This document shows, piece after piece, positions 8,394-16,848 of a DNA stretch of 64,000 bases. The notes under the pieces are model-generated. The model did no database searches, was not told where the DNA came from, and was given only the letters and a program-made list of their open reading frames with translations. Source of the DNA: Streptomyces sp. CG 926. Lineage in GTDB: Bacteria; Actinomycetota; Actinomycetes; Streptomycetales; Streptomycetaceae. The stretch covers positions 248,001 to 312,000 of the forward strand of contig NZ_QGGZ01000004.1 in the NCBI RefSeq assembly GCF_003148825.1, in the 5' to 3' direction. Each line of letters starts with the position of its first letter. The stretch's first letter is position 1. A program made the position numbers and the translations under genes.

Positions 8394-10013
8394 TCAGAGC
8401 CGGTCGGCGAGGGCCTTGAAGTCGGCCCAGGGCATCTGGGGCGTGCGCGCGTCCCACACCTTCTGCGAGAGCGCGGCCAGCGGAGCCTGGATGCCGGCGG
8501 CCACCTGGGCCTGCGTCTGGGCGCCTGCCAGGTCGCTCCAGACGGCGAGGCGCCCGCCCAGGATCTGCGGCCCGTACGAGGCCGGGACGGGGGTCGTGCC
8601 GCGCAGTACGAGCGGGGTCCACTGTTCGTAGATCCGCTGCCCGGTGGGGTAGGTGAACTGGTTGGGCTGACCCAGCACGTAGTAGAGGAACTCGTCGTTG
8701 AGATTGACGAGCTTGCGGCCCTCGCGCAGGTACTCCAGGGGCGGCCGGGCGCCGTTCTCCTTGCCCGTCCAGTACTCGACCTGGATGTCCTTCGCCGCGC
8801 TGGTCACCCCGCCCGCGAAGAATCCGTCGTTCCACGCCTTGAGAGCCTTCCCCGACGGCCGGACCACGGCGGCGCGGTCGTTCAGCCAGCCCGTCGCCAG
8901 GTCCTGGACCCGCGCCGAGGGCCCGTACCGCTGCTGGGCGGCGCGGGCGAGCTGGGGGAAGGAGGCCTGCGGGTCGCGGTAGACCAGCGCCTGGTACTCG
9001 TCGGCGCCCAGGTGCCAGGCCTTGCCGGGGAAGAGCGGTATGTACTCGCGCAGCAGCTCGTCCACGAGCTTGGCGGACGCCGGGTTCGATATGTCCACGG
9101 CGCCCTTGACCGCACGCCCCTGGGTGTCGCGCAGCTGCAGGTCGGGGTGGGCCTTGAGGACCGCGCCGAGGTGGCCGGGCGAGTCGATCTCGGGGACCAC
9201 GGTGATGTGCAGCCGGGCGGCGAGCGCGTTGATCTCGCGGACCTGGGCCTTGGTGAGGTGCGGGGTGGAGACGATCTCGGGGTGCGTGTCGGACTGGATC
9301 CGGAAGGCCTGGTCGTCGGAGAAGTGCAGGCCGAGCTGGTTGAGCTTGAGGTCGGCCATCTCGCGCAGCCGGTCCTCGATCCAGTCCGGGGTGTAGAACT
9401 TGCGGGCGATGTCGAGGTTGAGGCCGCGCTGCGGTTTGGCGGGAGCGTCGCGCACCGTGCCCTCGGGGGCCGAACCCGCACTCTTGACCGCCTGCTTGAG
9501 GGTTCGGGTGCCGTAGAAGACCCCGGCCTGGTCGGGGCCGTTGATGCGGACGCGGCCGTCCTTGACGTCGAGGGTGTACGACTCGGGCCCGCCCGCGGCC
9601 GCGGCGTCCAGGGAGAGTTCCACGTCCCCGGCGCGCGGAGCGGCCGACTTGCCGTATCCGATGTTCAGTTCACCGGCCAGCAGTTGGGCCTCGTCGGACA
9701 GGGCGGCGGTGTCGTCCGGGGCGACGACCACCCGGGCGTCGGGGGTGGGCTTCCACCCGGGGCCGCGGGCGGGTACGTGCTCCCGCACCGCCGGGATGGT
9801 GCGTGGGGCGGTGGACAGCGGGTAGGACGGGGTCGGCGTGGGGGTGGGGGCGGCCTCGGCCGGGCGCGCCGCCGTCGTCGAGGACCCCGGGGCGCTGGGG
9901 GCGGGCGCCTCGTCGGACGCGGCCGTGCAGCCCGGGAGGGCAAGGGTGACCAGCGCGGCGACCGTGGCCGTCGCGATCGTGTGGACCCTCTTGTGTCGCC
10001 TCTGTGTGCTCAT
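8394..10013 (-). CDS. GH20 beta-N-acetylhexosaminidase, lipoprotein
   Basis: This 539-residue protein has a lipoprotein signal with the modified Cys at residue 29 (TLALPGC), then a Pro/Ala/Thr-rich linker to about residue 65. The GH20 N-terminal domain follows, then the catalytic barrel. RGLNLDIARKFYTPDWIEDRL opens the barrel at about 196, and HLGADEY at 334-340 provides the catalytic Asp338-Glu339 pair used in substrate-assisted hydrolysis. It should remove terminal GlcNAc or GalNAc from chitin oligomers or glycoproteins at the cell surface. That fits the chitinase and PNGase A-like genes elsewhere in the window. Confidence 0.9.
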   Translation of the reverse strand: MSTQRRHKRVHTIATATVAALVTLALPGCTAASDEAPAPSAPGSSTTAARPAEAAPTPTPTPSYPLSTAPRTIPAVREHVPARGPGWKPTPDARVVVAPDDTAALSDEAQLLAGELNIGYGKSAAPRAGDVELSLDAAAAGGPESYTLDVKDGRVRINGPDQAGVFYGTRTLKQAVKSAGSAPEGTVRDAPAKPQRGLNLDIARKFYTPDWIEDRLREMADLKLNQLGLHFSDDQAFRIQSDTHPEIVSTPHLTKAQVREINALAARLHITVVPEIDSPGHLGAVLKAHPDLQLRDTQGRAVKGAVDISNPASAKLVDELLREYIPLFPGKAWHLGADEYQALVYRDPQASFPQLARAAQQRYGPSARVQDLATGWLNDRAAVVRPSGKALKAWNDGFFAGGVTSAAKDIQVEYWTGKENGARPPLEYLREGRKLVNLNDEFLYYVLGQPNQFTYPTGQRIYEQWTPLVLRGTTPVPASYGPQILGGRLAVWSDLAGAQTQAQVAAGIQAPLAALSQKVWDARTPQMPWADFKALADRL

Positions 10014-10020
10014 GATGGAT

Positions 10021-10057
10021 GCGTGTCCCCCGTACCAACCTGGCACGGGGGACACGC
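10021..10057. terminator. Hairpin between hexosaminidase and GlcG-like genes
   Basis: A 13-bp perfect stem (10021-10033 with 10045-10057) has an 11-nt loop. It lies downstream of the MFS-GlcG transcription unit and just upstream of the hexosaminidase start, so it probably separates the two minus-strand units. Confidence 0.75.
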
Positions 10058-10089
10058 GCGCGCGACCCGGCGGGTTCGGATCAGGGCGC

Positions 10090-10524
10090 TCAGATCAGCG
10101 CGTCCCGCGCGACGACGGCGAAACCGTGGTCCTGGTCGGGGGCGCCGCCGCCGACGCCGATGGCGCCGATGAGTCGGCCGTCGCGGTGGACGGGCAGCCC
10201 GCCCGCGATGAACAGCAGCGGCCGGTCGAGGGCCGTGGGCAGGGTGTGGAAGGGGCCGCCGGGCCGGACGGCTTCGACGAGGTCGGCGGTGGGCGCGTTC
10301 AGCTGGAGCGCGGTGTAGGCCTTGCGGGTGCTGGTCTCGCCGGAGATCAGTACGGCGCGGTCGTCGCGGCGGAAGGCCAGCAGGTGCCCGCCGGCGTCGA
10401 GGACGGTCACGCTGACCGTGACCCCGGCCGCTTCGGCGGCGGCCGAGGCGGTGGCGACGAGCAGCTCGGCGTCCTCGGTGGTGAGCGGGGCGACGGCGGT
10501 GCGGGTGGGGGTGGGGGTGGACAT
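10090..10524 (-). CDS. GlcG/HbpS-family heme-binding-like protein
   Basis: This 144-residue protein follows the DUF336 pattern: LTTEDAELLVATASAAAEAA, then VTVLDAGGHLLAFRRDDRA, KAYTALQL, and a C-terminal LIGAIGVGGGAPDQDHGFA. HbpS of Streptomyces reticuli belongs to this family and binds haem or iron, but many members have no known ligand. There is no signal peptide. AAGGAGAG precedes the ATG. It lies 60 bp downstream of the MFS gene on the same strand and is probably transcribed with it. Confidence 0.8.
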   Translation of the reverse strand: MSTPTPTRTAVAPLTTEDAELLVATASAAAEAAGVTVSVTVLDAGGHLLAFRRDDRAVLISGETSTRKAYTALQLNAPTADLVEAVRPGGPFHTLPTALDRPLLFIAGGLPVHRDGRLIGAIGVGGGAPDQDHGFAVVARDALI

Positions 10525-10584
10525 GCGGGATCTCTCCTTGCGGGCGGGGGGTGTGTGCGTTGCGTACGTGGGGGGGAAGGCGGA

Positions 10585-11817
10585 TCAATGGTGGGCGGGG
10601 ACGGCCGCGGTCGGCGCGGGGGCGCCGGCCGCCACGACCGTGCCCCGGTCGCCGCGGTCCGAGCGGCGCGTCGTACGCCGTTCCAGCGCGCCGGAGACGA
10701 GGGCGAGCACCAGGGCGGAGGCGGCCAGGGCGGCGCCGACCCAGTTGGGGGCGGTCCAGCCGAGGCCGGCGGCGATCACCAGGCCGCCGAGCCAGGCGGC
10801 GAGCGCGTTGCCGAGGTTGAAGGCGCCGATGTTGACGGCCGAGGCCAGGGTGGGCGCCCCGGCGGCCTGGTCCAGGACGCGCTTTTGGAGCGGGGGCACG
10901 GTGGCGAAGCCGAGGGCGCCGATCAGGACGAGGGTGACGGCCGCGCCGACCTTGGTGTGGGCGGTCAGGGTGAAGACGGCGAGGGTGACGGCCAGGGCGC
11001 CCAGGGCCACGTACAGCATCGGCATCAGCGCGCGGTCGGCGTACCGGCCGCCGATGAGGTTGCCGGCGACCATGCCCAGGCCGAAGAGGACGAGGAGCCA
11101 GGTGACGGAGGTGTCGGCGAAGCCCGCGACGTTCGTCATCATCGGGGTGACGTAGGTGATCGCGGCGAAGACGCCGCCGAAGCCGAGGACGGTCATCGCC
11201 ATCGCGAGCAGTACCTGGACGTTGCGGAAGGCCGCGAGCTCGCGGCGGATCCGTACACCGCCCTCGGGCCGGGGCAGGTCGGGTACGAGCCGGGCGATGC
11301 CGAGCAGACCGACGACGCCGAGGGCGGCGACGATCAGGAAGGTGACGCGCCAGCCGAGGGTCTGACCGACGAAGGTGCCGAGCGGGACGCCGACGACGTT
11401 GGCCACCGTCAGTCCGGTGAACATCATGGCGATCGCGCCGGCCTTCTTCTCGGGGGCGACGAGTTCGGCGGCGACGACCGCGCCGATGCCGAAGAAGGCG
11501 CCGTGGGCGAGCGAGGCGACGACGCGGCCGGCGAGCATGACGCCGAAGGCGGGGGCGAGGGCGGAGAGCACGTTGCCCGCGATGAAGAGGCCCATGAGCA
11601 GCATCAGCATGCGCTTGCGGGGAATGCGGGTGCCGAGCACGGTCATCAGGGGCGCGCCGAGGACGACGCCGAGGGCGTAGCCGGTGACCAGGAAGCCCGC
11701 GGTGGGGATGGAGACCCCGTACGTGCCGGCGACCTCGGGGAGCAGACCCATGATCACGAATTCGGTGGTGCCGATCCCGAAGGCCCCGACGGCGAGGGCG
11801 AGGAGTGCGAGAGGCAT
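10585..11817 (-). CDS. MFS transporter (DHA1/AraJ-type exporter)
   Basis: This 410-residue protein has twelve hydrophobic segments. The first part, MPLALLALAVGAFGIGTTEF with VIMGLLPEVAG, is the hallmark of AraJ/chloramphenicol-resistance-like DHA1 exporters. The motif-A region is GAPLMTVLGTRIPRKRMLM near residues 56-74. The start was set at ATG 11817, after which the membrane pattern begins. It is divergent from a MarR gene with repeated motifs between them, which strongly suggests MarR-controlled efflux. The substrate cannot be read from sequence. The C-terminal tail is Arg-, Ala- and Pro-rich. Confidence 0.88.
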   Translation of the reverse strand: MPLALLALAVGAFGIGTTEFVIMGLLPEVAGTYGVSIPTAGFLVTGYALGVVLGAPLMTVLGTRIPRKRMLMLLMGLFIAGNVLSALAPAFGVMLAGRVVASLAHGAFFGIGAVVAAELVAPEKKAGAIAMMFTGLTVANVVGVPLGTFVGQTLGWRVTFLIVAALGVVGLLGIARLVPDLPRPEGGVRIRRELAAFRNVQVLLAMAMTVLGFGGVFAAITYVTPMMTNVAGFADTSVTWLLVLFGLGMVAGNLIGGRYADRALMPMLYVALGALAVTLAVFTLTAHTKVGAAVTLVLIGALGFATVPPLQKRVLDQAAGAPTLASAVNIGAFNLGNALAAWLGGLVIAAGLGWTAPNWVGAALAASALVLALVSGALERRTTRRSDRGDRGTVVAAGAPAPTAAVPAHH

Positions 11818-11960
11818 GGGGGAGGTGTCCTTCAGGGGAGGGGGTGGTGCGCGGTGCGAACGGCGGCGACCGCGGCAACGGCCGCGAGTGGCTCGACGGC
11901 CGCGAGGGTCGCGAGGGTCGCGACGGCGAAATCCCGTCGATCCCGACCGGGTGCCGCTGA

Positions 11961-12030
11961 TTGCGGACGCCGATTGCATGCGTCCACATTAATTGCAGAC
12001 GCGGGATATTTGCAAGCGCGGGCTATTGCG
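11961..12030. promoter_or_regulatory. Repeated-motif control region between MFS exporter and MarR genes
   Basis: TTGC followed by an (a/g)-rich and gcg-rich 6-mer occurs at 11961, 11974, 11993, 12010 and 12026 (for example ttgcggacgc, ttgcatgcgt, ttgcagacgc, ttgcaagcgc). GCGTC at 11980-11984 and GACGC at 11998-12002 form an inverted repeat with a 13-nt spacer. The location in a divergent promoter region suggests MarR operators. The site boundaries are inferred. Confidence 0.5.
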
Positions 12031-12086
12031 CGTGTCGACTATCCTGGGACACAGACCCAGCCAGGGACGCTTCGATGGAGGAGCCC

Positions 12087-12539
12087 ATGACGGCCACGGA
12101 CAGCGCGCTCACCGCCCTCTCCCAGGGTTGGTGCGCCCTCTCCCTCCTGCACGGGCGGATCGAGGCCCACATCGAACGGGCCCTGCAGGCGGGCCACGGG
12201 CTCAGCGTGCGCGAGTACTCGCTGCTGGACGTGCTCAGCCGCCAGCACAACGGCCCGGGCGGACACCTGCGGATGCACCAGGTCGCCGACTCGGTGGTGC
12301 TCAGCCAGAGCGCGACGACCCGGCTGGTGAGCAGGCTGGAGGACCGCGGTCTGCTGAACCGCTACATCTGCGACACCGACCGGCGCGGCATCTACACCGA
12401 CGTCAGTGAGGCGGGCCTGGCCCTCCTGGCCGCAGCCCGCCCCACCAACGACACCGCGCTGCGCGAGGCGCTCGACGAGGCTTCGCTCGATCCGGAACTC
12501 ACCCCGCTGGTCGCGGCGGTGGAGAACCTCCGGCGCTGA
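12087..12539 (+). CDS. MarR-family transcriptional regulator
   Basis: This 150-residue winged-helix protein has GLSVREYSLLDVLSRQH as the first part of the DNA-binding domain. The recognition region MHQVADSVVLSQSATTRLVS follows, then the wing LEDRGLLNRYICDTDRRGIY. ATG at 12087 is preferred because GGAGGAG ends 4-5 nt upstream; an ATG at 12075 would add four residues. It is divergent from the MFS exporter and probably represses it and itself, with release by the exported compound. Confidence 0.87.
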   Translation: MTATDSALTALSQGWCALSLLHGRIEAHIERALQAGHGLSVREYSLLDVLSRQHNGPGGHLRMHQVADSVVLSQSATTRLVSRLEDRGLLNRYICDTDRRGIYTDVSEAGLALLAAARPTNDTALREALDEASLDPELTPLVAAVENLRR

Positions 12540-12578
12540 CCGCGTGCCCTCCCTGCCCTGCCCCGGGGCCGGACCGCC

Positions 12579-13100
12579 TCAGCGCGGGGCCGGGCTCGGC
12601 GGTGGCGAGGACGTCGCGACCGCTCCGCGCGCCGCGGACGGGCTCGCCGAGGGCGGCGACGCCGACGGCCTGGGCGAGACCGGGACCGACGGGCTCACCG
12701 ACCGGCCGGAGGGCAAGGAGGCGGACGGGCTCCCCGAAGGCTCCACACCCGGGCTCCGTTCCGCGGAACCCGACGGCCGCGGCGCCGGTGACGAGGGATG
12801 CTCCGAGGACGGTCCGGGGGCCGTGATCCTCGGCGGGGTGGCCGGCAGCACCGGGCCGGGCGCCGGGCCCGGGGCCAGTACCAGGTAGCCGATCCCCACG
12901 ACCGCCGCTGCCGCCACCAGGCCCGCCAGCGGCAGCGCGAACCGCCGCAGCCCGGCCATCGGCAGCCGTCCCAGGTGCGCCCCCGGCGGCTCGGCGGGCC
13001 GCAGCTGCCGGACGTCGATGCCTTCCGCACGCGCGTCGAGGGCCTCCCGCAGCCGCCGCTCGACGGGGCGCTCGGCGAGACGTTCGCCGTCACGCGTCAT
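12579..13100 (-). CDS. Putative membrane anti-sigma factor with Pro/Ser-rich exterior
   Basis: This 173-residue protein starts MTRDGERLAERPVERRLREA. It has a short cytoplasmic N-terminus, one transmembrane segment at about residues 50-72 (RFALPLAGLVAAAAVVGIGYLVL) and a Pro/Ser-rich low-complexity extracellular tail. The start overlaps the end of the sigma-factor gene by 4 bp, the usual arrangement for an ECF sigma factor and its membrane-bound regulator. No HxxxCxxC zinc motif is present, so this would not be a ZAS-type anti-sigma factor. Assignment rests on context. Confidence 0.6.
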   Translation of the reverse strand: MTRDGERLAERPVERRLREALDARAEGIDVRQLRPAEPPGAHLGRLPMAGLRRFALPLAGLVAAAAVVGIGYLVLAPGPAPGPVLPATPPRITAPGPSSEHPSSPAPRPSGSAERSPGVEPSGSPSASLPSGRSVSPSVPVSPRPSASPPSASPSAARGAVATSSPPPSPAPR

Positions 13101-13771
13101 ATCCGTCCCTCCAGAATCCGTTCCAGGGCGTCCAGACCGCGGCTGGCGTTGGACTTCACCGCTCCCCGGCTGATCCCGAGGGTGGTCGCGATCTCCGCCT
13201 CGCTGAGATCGGCCCAGTACCGCAGCACCAGCACCTGGCGGCGGCGCGGGGTGAGCCGGCCGAGCGCGGCGAGCACCTCGCGGTGTGCCTCGTCGAGGAC
13301 CACATGGTCCTCGGCCGACGGTATGTCGGCCGCCGTCGGCGGGGTCCAGGCCCGGACGGTCCGCCTGCGGCGCAGCACCGAGCGCGAGGTGTTGACCACC
13401 GCGGTGCGCAGGTAGCCCAGGGCGTTGTCGACCTCGGTGATCTGCTCCCCGTGCCGCCGGTACAGCGCGGTGAAGGCGTCCTGGACCACGTCCTCGGCGG
13501 TGGCCAGGTCGTCGACGAGCAGCACCGCGAGCCGGACCATCCGCAGCCGGTGTGCGTGGTAGAGCTCGGTGACGGTGGGCGGCCGGGATGCGCCGAGGCC
13601 TGTGTGGTCGTAGGTGTACGAGGGCCCGTACGAGGTTCCGTGCGGGTCCGGGCGCGACCGCGGGGAGGTGGCCGGGGCCGAGCGCTCACGGCGCAGCAAC
13701 GACCAAAGGCCCCGCCACGCCCGGCCGAAGCCGGGCGTGAGGGGGCCGACGGGTGATGCCAGTTGGAGCAC
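13097..13771 (-). CDS. SigE-type (ECF-like) RNA polymerase sigma factor
   Basis: This protein of about 224 residues contains sigma region 2 (VTELYHAHRLRMVRLAVLLV, DDLATAEDVVQDAFTALYRR) and region 4 (LTPRRRQVLVLRYWADLSEA, EIATTLGISRGAVKSNASRG). GTG at 13771 is chosen because GAGGGA lies 4 nt upstream and the preceding gene ends 8 bp before it. The N-terminal 75 residues are longer than in most ECF factors and carry no recognised domain. It sits between a LAxTG surface protein gene and a membrane anti-sigma candidate, so it may respond to cell-surface signals. Confidence 0.82.
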   Translation of the reverse strand: MLQLASPVGPLTPGFGRAWRGLWSLLRRERSAPATSPRSRPDPHGTSYGPSYTYDHTGLGASRPPTVTELYHAHRLRMVRLAVLLVDDLATAEDVVQDAFTALYRRHGEQITEVDNALGYLRTAVVNTSRSVLRRRRTVRAWTPPTAADIPSAEDHVVLDEAHREVLAALGRLTPRRRQVLVLRYWADLSEAEIATTLGISRGAVKSNASRGLDALERILEGRI

Positions 13772-13779
13772 GGGATCCC

Positions 13780-14235
13780 TCAGCTGTTCGCGCGGCGCCG
13801 CACGGCGTACAGGGCTCCCGCGCCGGCCAGGACCAGACCGGTGGCCCCCGCGCCCATGGCGACGGTGGTCGCCGAGGAGCCAGTATGCGCGAGCTCCGGG
13901 GCGCCGGAGGCGGCGGGGGCGGCGGCCGGCTCCGAGGGCGACGCGCTGGGCCGGACGCCCGTGCCCGGGGTCGACGGAACGGCACTGGGCGCGGCACTGG
14001 GGGCCGCGCTCCGCGTGTCCGATCCCGCGCTCGGCGGGGTGCTCACCGACGGGGAGGGCTTGACCACGCCCGCGCTCGGGGAGGCGCTCGCAGGCGCGCT
14101 GACCGACGGGGAGGGCGCGGCCGAGCCGCCGCTCGCGGCGAAGGCCGGACCGGCGAGGGCGACGGCCACCCCGGCGGCGGCAGCGGTGACGGCCGTCCGA
14201 CGGAAGGCCGAGGGGACACGCAACAGGTTCTTCAC
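13780..14235 (-). CDS. LAxTG-anchored cell-wall surface protein
   Basis: This 151-residue secreted protein has an N-terminal signal (MKNLLRVPSAFRRTAVTAAA, cleavage near AFA-AS, residue 34). A Ser/Pro/Ala-rich region with five spaced repeats around SPSVS/PSAxP follows. The C-terminal sorting signal is LAHTG at residues 115-119, then a hydrophobic helix and the RRR tail. LAxTG is the motif used by class E sortases of Streptomyces. No globular domain is present, so it looks like a wall-spanning stalk. It is the first gene of a tight operon with a sigma factor (8 bp gap) and a membrane protein. Confidence 0.8.
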   Translation of the reverse strand: MKNLLRVPSAFRRTAVTAAAAGVAVALAGPAFAASGGSAAPSPSVSAPASASPSAGVVKPSPSVSTPPSAGSDTRSAAPSAAPSAVPSTPGTGVRPSASPSEPAAAPAASGAPELAHTGSSATTVAMGAGATGLVLAGAGALYAVRRRANS

Positions 14236-14278
14236 GGTGGTTCTCCACGGTCGGGTCGAGGACGCGGAACTGCGCCCT

Positions 14279-15823
14279 TCACCCCCGCACGACGCGCGAC
14301 CCCCCGGGAGGTTGCCGCCGCTCCGGAAAAACTTTCCGACCGATTTCCCGCGCCCCGGCCACCCCGGCCACCCCTGCCACCTCGGCCAGTGCTGTGGCCA
14401 GGGTGGCGATGCCGTCCTCGATCTCTCCCGTCGAGCCCGCCGCGTAGCCGAGGATCAGTCCCGGCGGGCCGGGCCGGATCCGGTGCCAGGACAGCGGATG
14501 GGCTTTCACACCCAGGGCCAGGGCCGCCGAGGCCAGGTCCGTGTCCTCGAAGCCCGCGCCGTCGAAGGTGACCATCAGGTGCAGCCCGGCCGCCGCGCCG
14601 TGCACCCGGGCACCGGGCAGCAGCTCGGCGACGGCCCCGAGCATGGCGTCGCGGCGGCGGCGATGGCGGCGCCGGACGTGGCGCAGGTGCCGTTCCAGCT
14701 CGCCGGAGTCCATCAGTCGGGCGAGGACCAGCTGGGCGAGGACCGGATTGCCGAGGTCGGCGTAGCGCTTGGCCGCGGTCACGGCGTCGCGCAGGCGCGG
14801 CGGAACCAGCAGCCAGCCCAGGCGCAGGGCGGGGGCCAGGAGTTTGGACACGCTTCCGGCGTAACAGACCCCCTCGGGCAGCAGGGCGCGCAGGGCGGGC
14901 ACGGGCGCCCGGTCGTAGCGGTGCTCCGCGTCGTAGTCGTCCTCGATGACCAGTCCCCCGGCGGCCGCCCAGCCGAGCAGGTCCCGGCGGCGCTCGCCGT
15001 CGAGGACGACCCCGGTCGGGAACTGGTGCGCCGGGGTGAGCAGGACGGCCCCGGCCCCGCTCGCCCGGAGCGCGGCCACATCGAGCCCGGCCTCGTCCAC
15101 CGGTACGGGGACCGTCTCCAGTTGCCCGTACTCCAGCTGCTGCCGGGCGCCCAACGAGCCCGGGTCCTCCACGGCGATCCGGTGCACGCCGTGCTCCCGC
15201 AGGACGGGCGCGAGCAGCGCCAGCGCCTGGGCCACACCCGCGACGACGACCACCTCGTCGGGGTCGGCCCGGATCCCTCGGTTCCGGGCCAGCCAGCCCA
15301 CGACCGCCTCGCGCAGTGCGGGTGCGCCCTGGGGATTGCCGTAGCCGAAGTCGGCCGGGGTGAGCGAGGCGAGGACCCGGCGTTCGGCCTGGAGCCAGGC
15401 GGTTCGAGGGAAGGCGGTGAGGTCGGGCACCCCGGGCGAGAGGTCGATCCGGCACGGCACGGCGCGCAGGGCGTCCACGAGCCCGCCGCGCTCCGGTGCG
15501 CGGGAGGGGGCGGCCACCGGGGGTGGCGCGGCGACGACCACGGTGCCGCCCCGGCCTCGGCCGCTGACCTGGCCGGTCTCGGCGAGGCGCTGGTAGGCCT
15601 CGGTGACGAGCCCCCGGGATACGCGCAGGTCGGCGGCGAGGATCCGGCTGGCCGGAAGCCGGCTGCCGACCGGGAGGGTGCCGTCGGCGATGGCGGCGCG
15701 GAGCCGGCCGGCCAGCCATTCGGTGCGGCCGCCCGGTGGGGCCTGGCGTATGTCGAGCTGAAGGAAGTCCGAGCCGCTGAGGCTTTTGGACCCCTCGGTA
15801 TCACCTTCATTGGACCTGCTCAT
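14279..15823 (-). CDS. MocR/PdxR-type regulator (GntR HTH fused to PLP aminotransferase domain)
   Basis: This 514-residue protein has a GntR winged helix at about residues 32-100 (WLAGRLRAAIADGTLPVGSR, LPASRILAADLRVSRGLVTE). It is fused to a fold-type I aminotransferase domain in which GSVSKLLAPALRLGWL carries the PLP-binding Lys327 and VIEDDYDAEHRYD carries the conserved Asp. MocR proteins use PLP as a sensed ligand or cofactor and usually regulate a divergent neighbour. Here only 29 bp separates its start from the EamA exporter start, so that gene is the likely target. The last 25 residues are basic and Gly/Pro-rich. Confidence 0.9.
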   Translation of the reverse strand: MSRSNEGDTEGSKSLSGSDFLQLDIRQAPPGGRTEWLAGRLRAAIADGTLPVGSRLPASRILAADLRVSRGLVTEAYQRLAETGQVSGRGRGGTVVVAAPPPVAAPSRAPERGGLVDALRAVPCRIDLSPGVPDLTAFPRTAWLQAERRVLASLTPADFGYGNPQGAPALREAVVGWLARNRGIRADPDEVVVVAGVAQALALLAPVLREHGVHRIAVEDPGSLGARQQLEYGQLETVPVPVDEAGLDVAALRASGAGAVLLTPAHQFPTGVVLDGERRRDLLGWAAAGGLVIEDDYDAEHRYDRAPVPALRALLPEGVCYAGSVSKLLAPALRLGWLLVPPRLRDAVTAAKRYADLGNPVLAQLVLARLMDSGELERHLRHVRRRHRRRRDAMLGAVAELLPGARVHGAAAGLHLMVTFDGAGFEDTDLASAALALGVKAHPLSWHRIRPGPPGLILGYAAGSTGEIEDGIATLATALAEVAGVAGVAGAREIGRKVFPERRQPPGGSRVVRG

Positions 15824-15852
15824 GGGGCCATTGTGCGACCACGCTGGAGCAC

Positions 15853-16848
15853 ATGCAGACACCGCCCGCTTCCCCCTCCGACGCCATGTCCATTCCCGCC
15901 TCCGCCGCCGCTGCCGACTCCCCCGCCTCCGCCGCCTCCGCTCCCGACTCCCCCGGCGGCTCGACCGCATTCCGTGACCTGGTTCCGGGGATCGCGGGGA
16001 TGGCGCTGGTCGGCAGCAGCGTCACGGTCTCGCGGGCCCTCGTCGACGCCCCGCTGTTCGCCACCCAGGCCGTCCGGTACGCCGCCGCCGCGTTGCTGCT
16101 GTTCGCCCTGGCCCGGGCGGCCCGGGTACCGGTGCACAGGCCGCGCGGTCGGGAATGGCTGTGGCTGGCGGGGATCGCGGCGACCGGGCTGGTGCTGTTC
16201 AACGTGGCCGTGGTCCGCGGGGTCGCCCATGCCGAACCTGCCGTCATCGCCGTCGCGGTGGCCTCCGTACCGATCCTGTTGGGTCTGCTCGGCCCCGTCC
16301 TGGAAGGGCGGCGGCCGAGCCGGCGGGTGCTGCTGGCGGCTCCGGTGGTGGTGGCGGGGGCCGTCCTGGTCGAGGGGACGGGCCGGACGGACGCCGCCGG
16401 GGTGGCCTGGGCGGCCCTCGCACTGGGCTGCGAGGCCGCTTTCACCCTGCTCGCGGTGCCGGTGTTGCGCTGGCACGGGGCGTGGGGGGTATCCGTGCAC
16501 GCAGTGTGGCTGGGTGCGCTGATGCTGGCCGGGCTCACGGTCGCCTTCGAAAGCCCGGCCGAACTGACGTCGCTGGGCCGGGTCCAGTGGGCGGCCGCCG
16601 GTTACCTCGCCGTGATGGTGACGGCGGTTGCCTTCCTGCTCTGGTACCGCACGGTGGCCGCGGTGGGCGCCGGCCGCGCCGGTCTGCTGACCGGGGTCGC
16701 GCCCCTGGCGGCGGCGGGTGCGGGGGTCCTCACAGGCAGCGGGGTCCCGGGCCCGGCGGTGTGGCTGGGCCTGCTCGTGGTGATCGCGGGACTGGCCTCG
16801 GGTCTGCGGCCGGACCGGGCGGCCGGTCACCCGCTCCGGCGCGCGTAG
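15853..16848 (+). CDS. EamA-family (DMT) membrane exporter
   Basis: This 331-residue protein has an Ala/Ser/Pro-rich N-terminal tail of about 38 residues, then ten hydrophobic segments in two EamA repeats. Repeat 1 has GMALVGSSVTVSRALVDAPL and repeat 2 has WAALALGCEAAFTLLAVPVL, each ending in a small-residue-rich helix. Relatives export amino acids or related metabolites. The gene is divergent from the MocR-type regulator across a 29-bp gap, so a PLP- or amino-acid-linked substrate is a fair guess. Its 3' end overlaps the convergent methyltransferase gene by 22 bp. Confidence 0.85.
   Translation: MQTPPASPSDAMSIPASAAAADSPASAASAPDSPGGSTAFRDLVPGIAGMALVGSSVTVSRALVDAPLFATQAVRYAAAALLLFALARAARVPVHRPRGREWLWLAGIAATGLVLFNVAVVRGVAHAEPAVIAVAVASVPILLGLLGPVLEGRRPSRRVLLAAPVVVAGAVLVEGTGRTDAAGVAWAALALGCEAAFTLLAVPVLRWHGAWGVSVHAVWLGALMLAGLTVAFESPAELTSLGRVQWAAAGYLAVMVTAVAFLLWYRTVAAVGAGRAGLLTGVAPLAAAGAGVLTGSGVPGPAVWLGLLVVIAGLASGLRPDRAAGHPLRRA

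Noticed and set aside
9838..12090. Very long plus-strand open frame antisense to the hexosaminidase, GlcG and MFS genes
   Set aside because: Its translation is Gly/Arg/Ala/Asp-rich low complexity and the real genes lie opposite with motifs and ribosome-binding sites.
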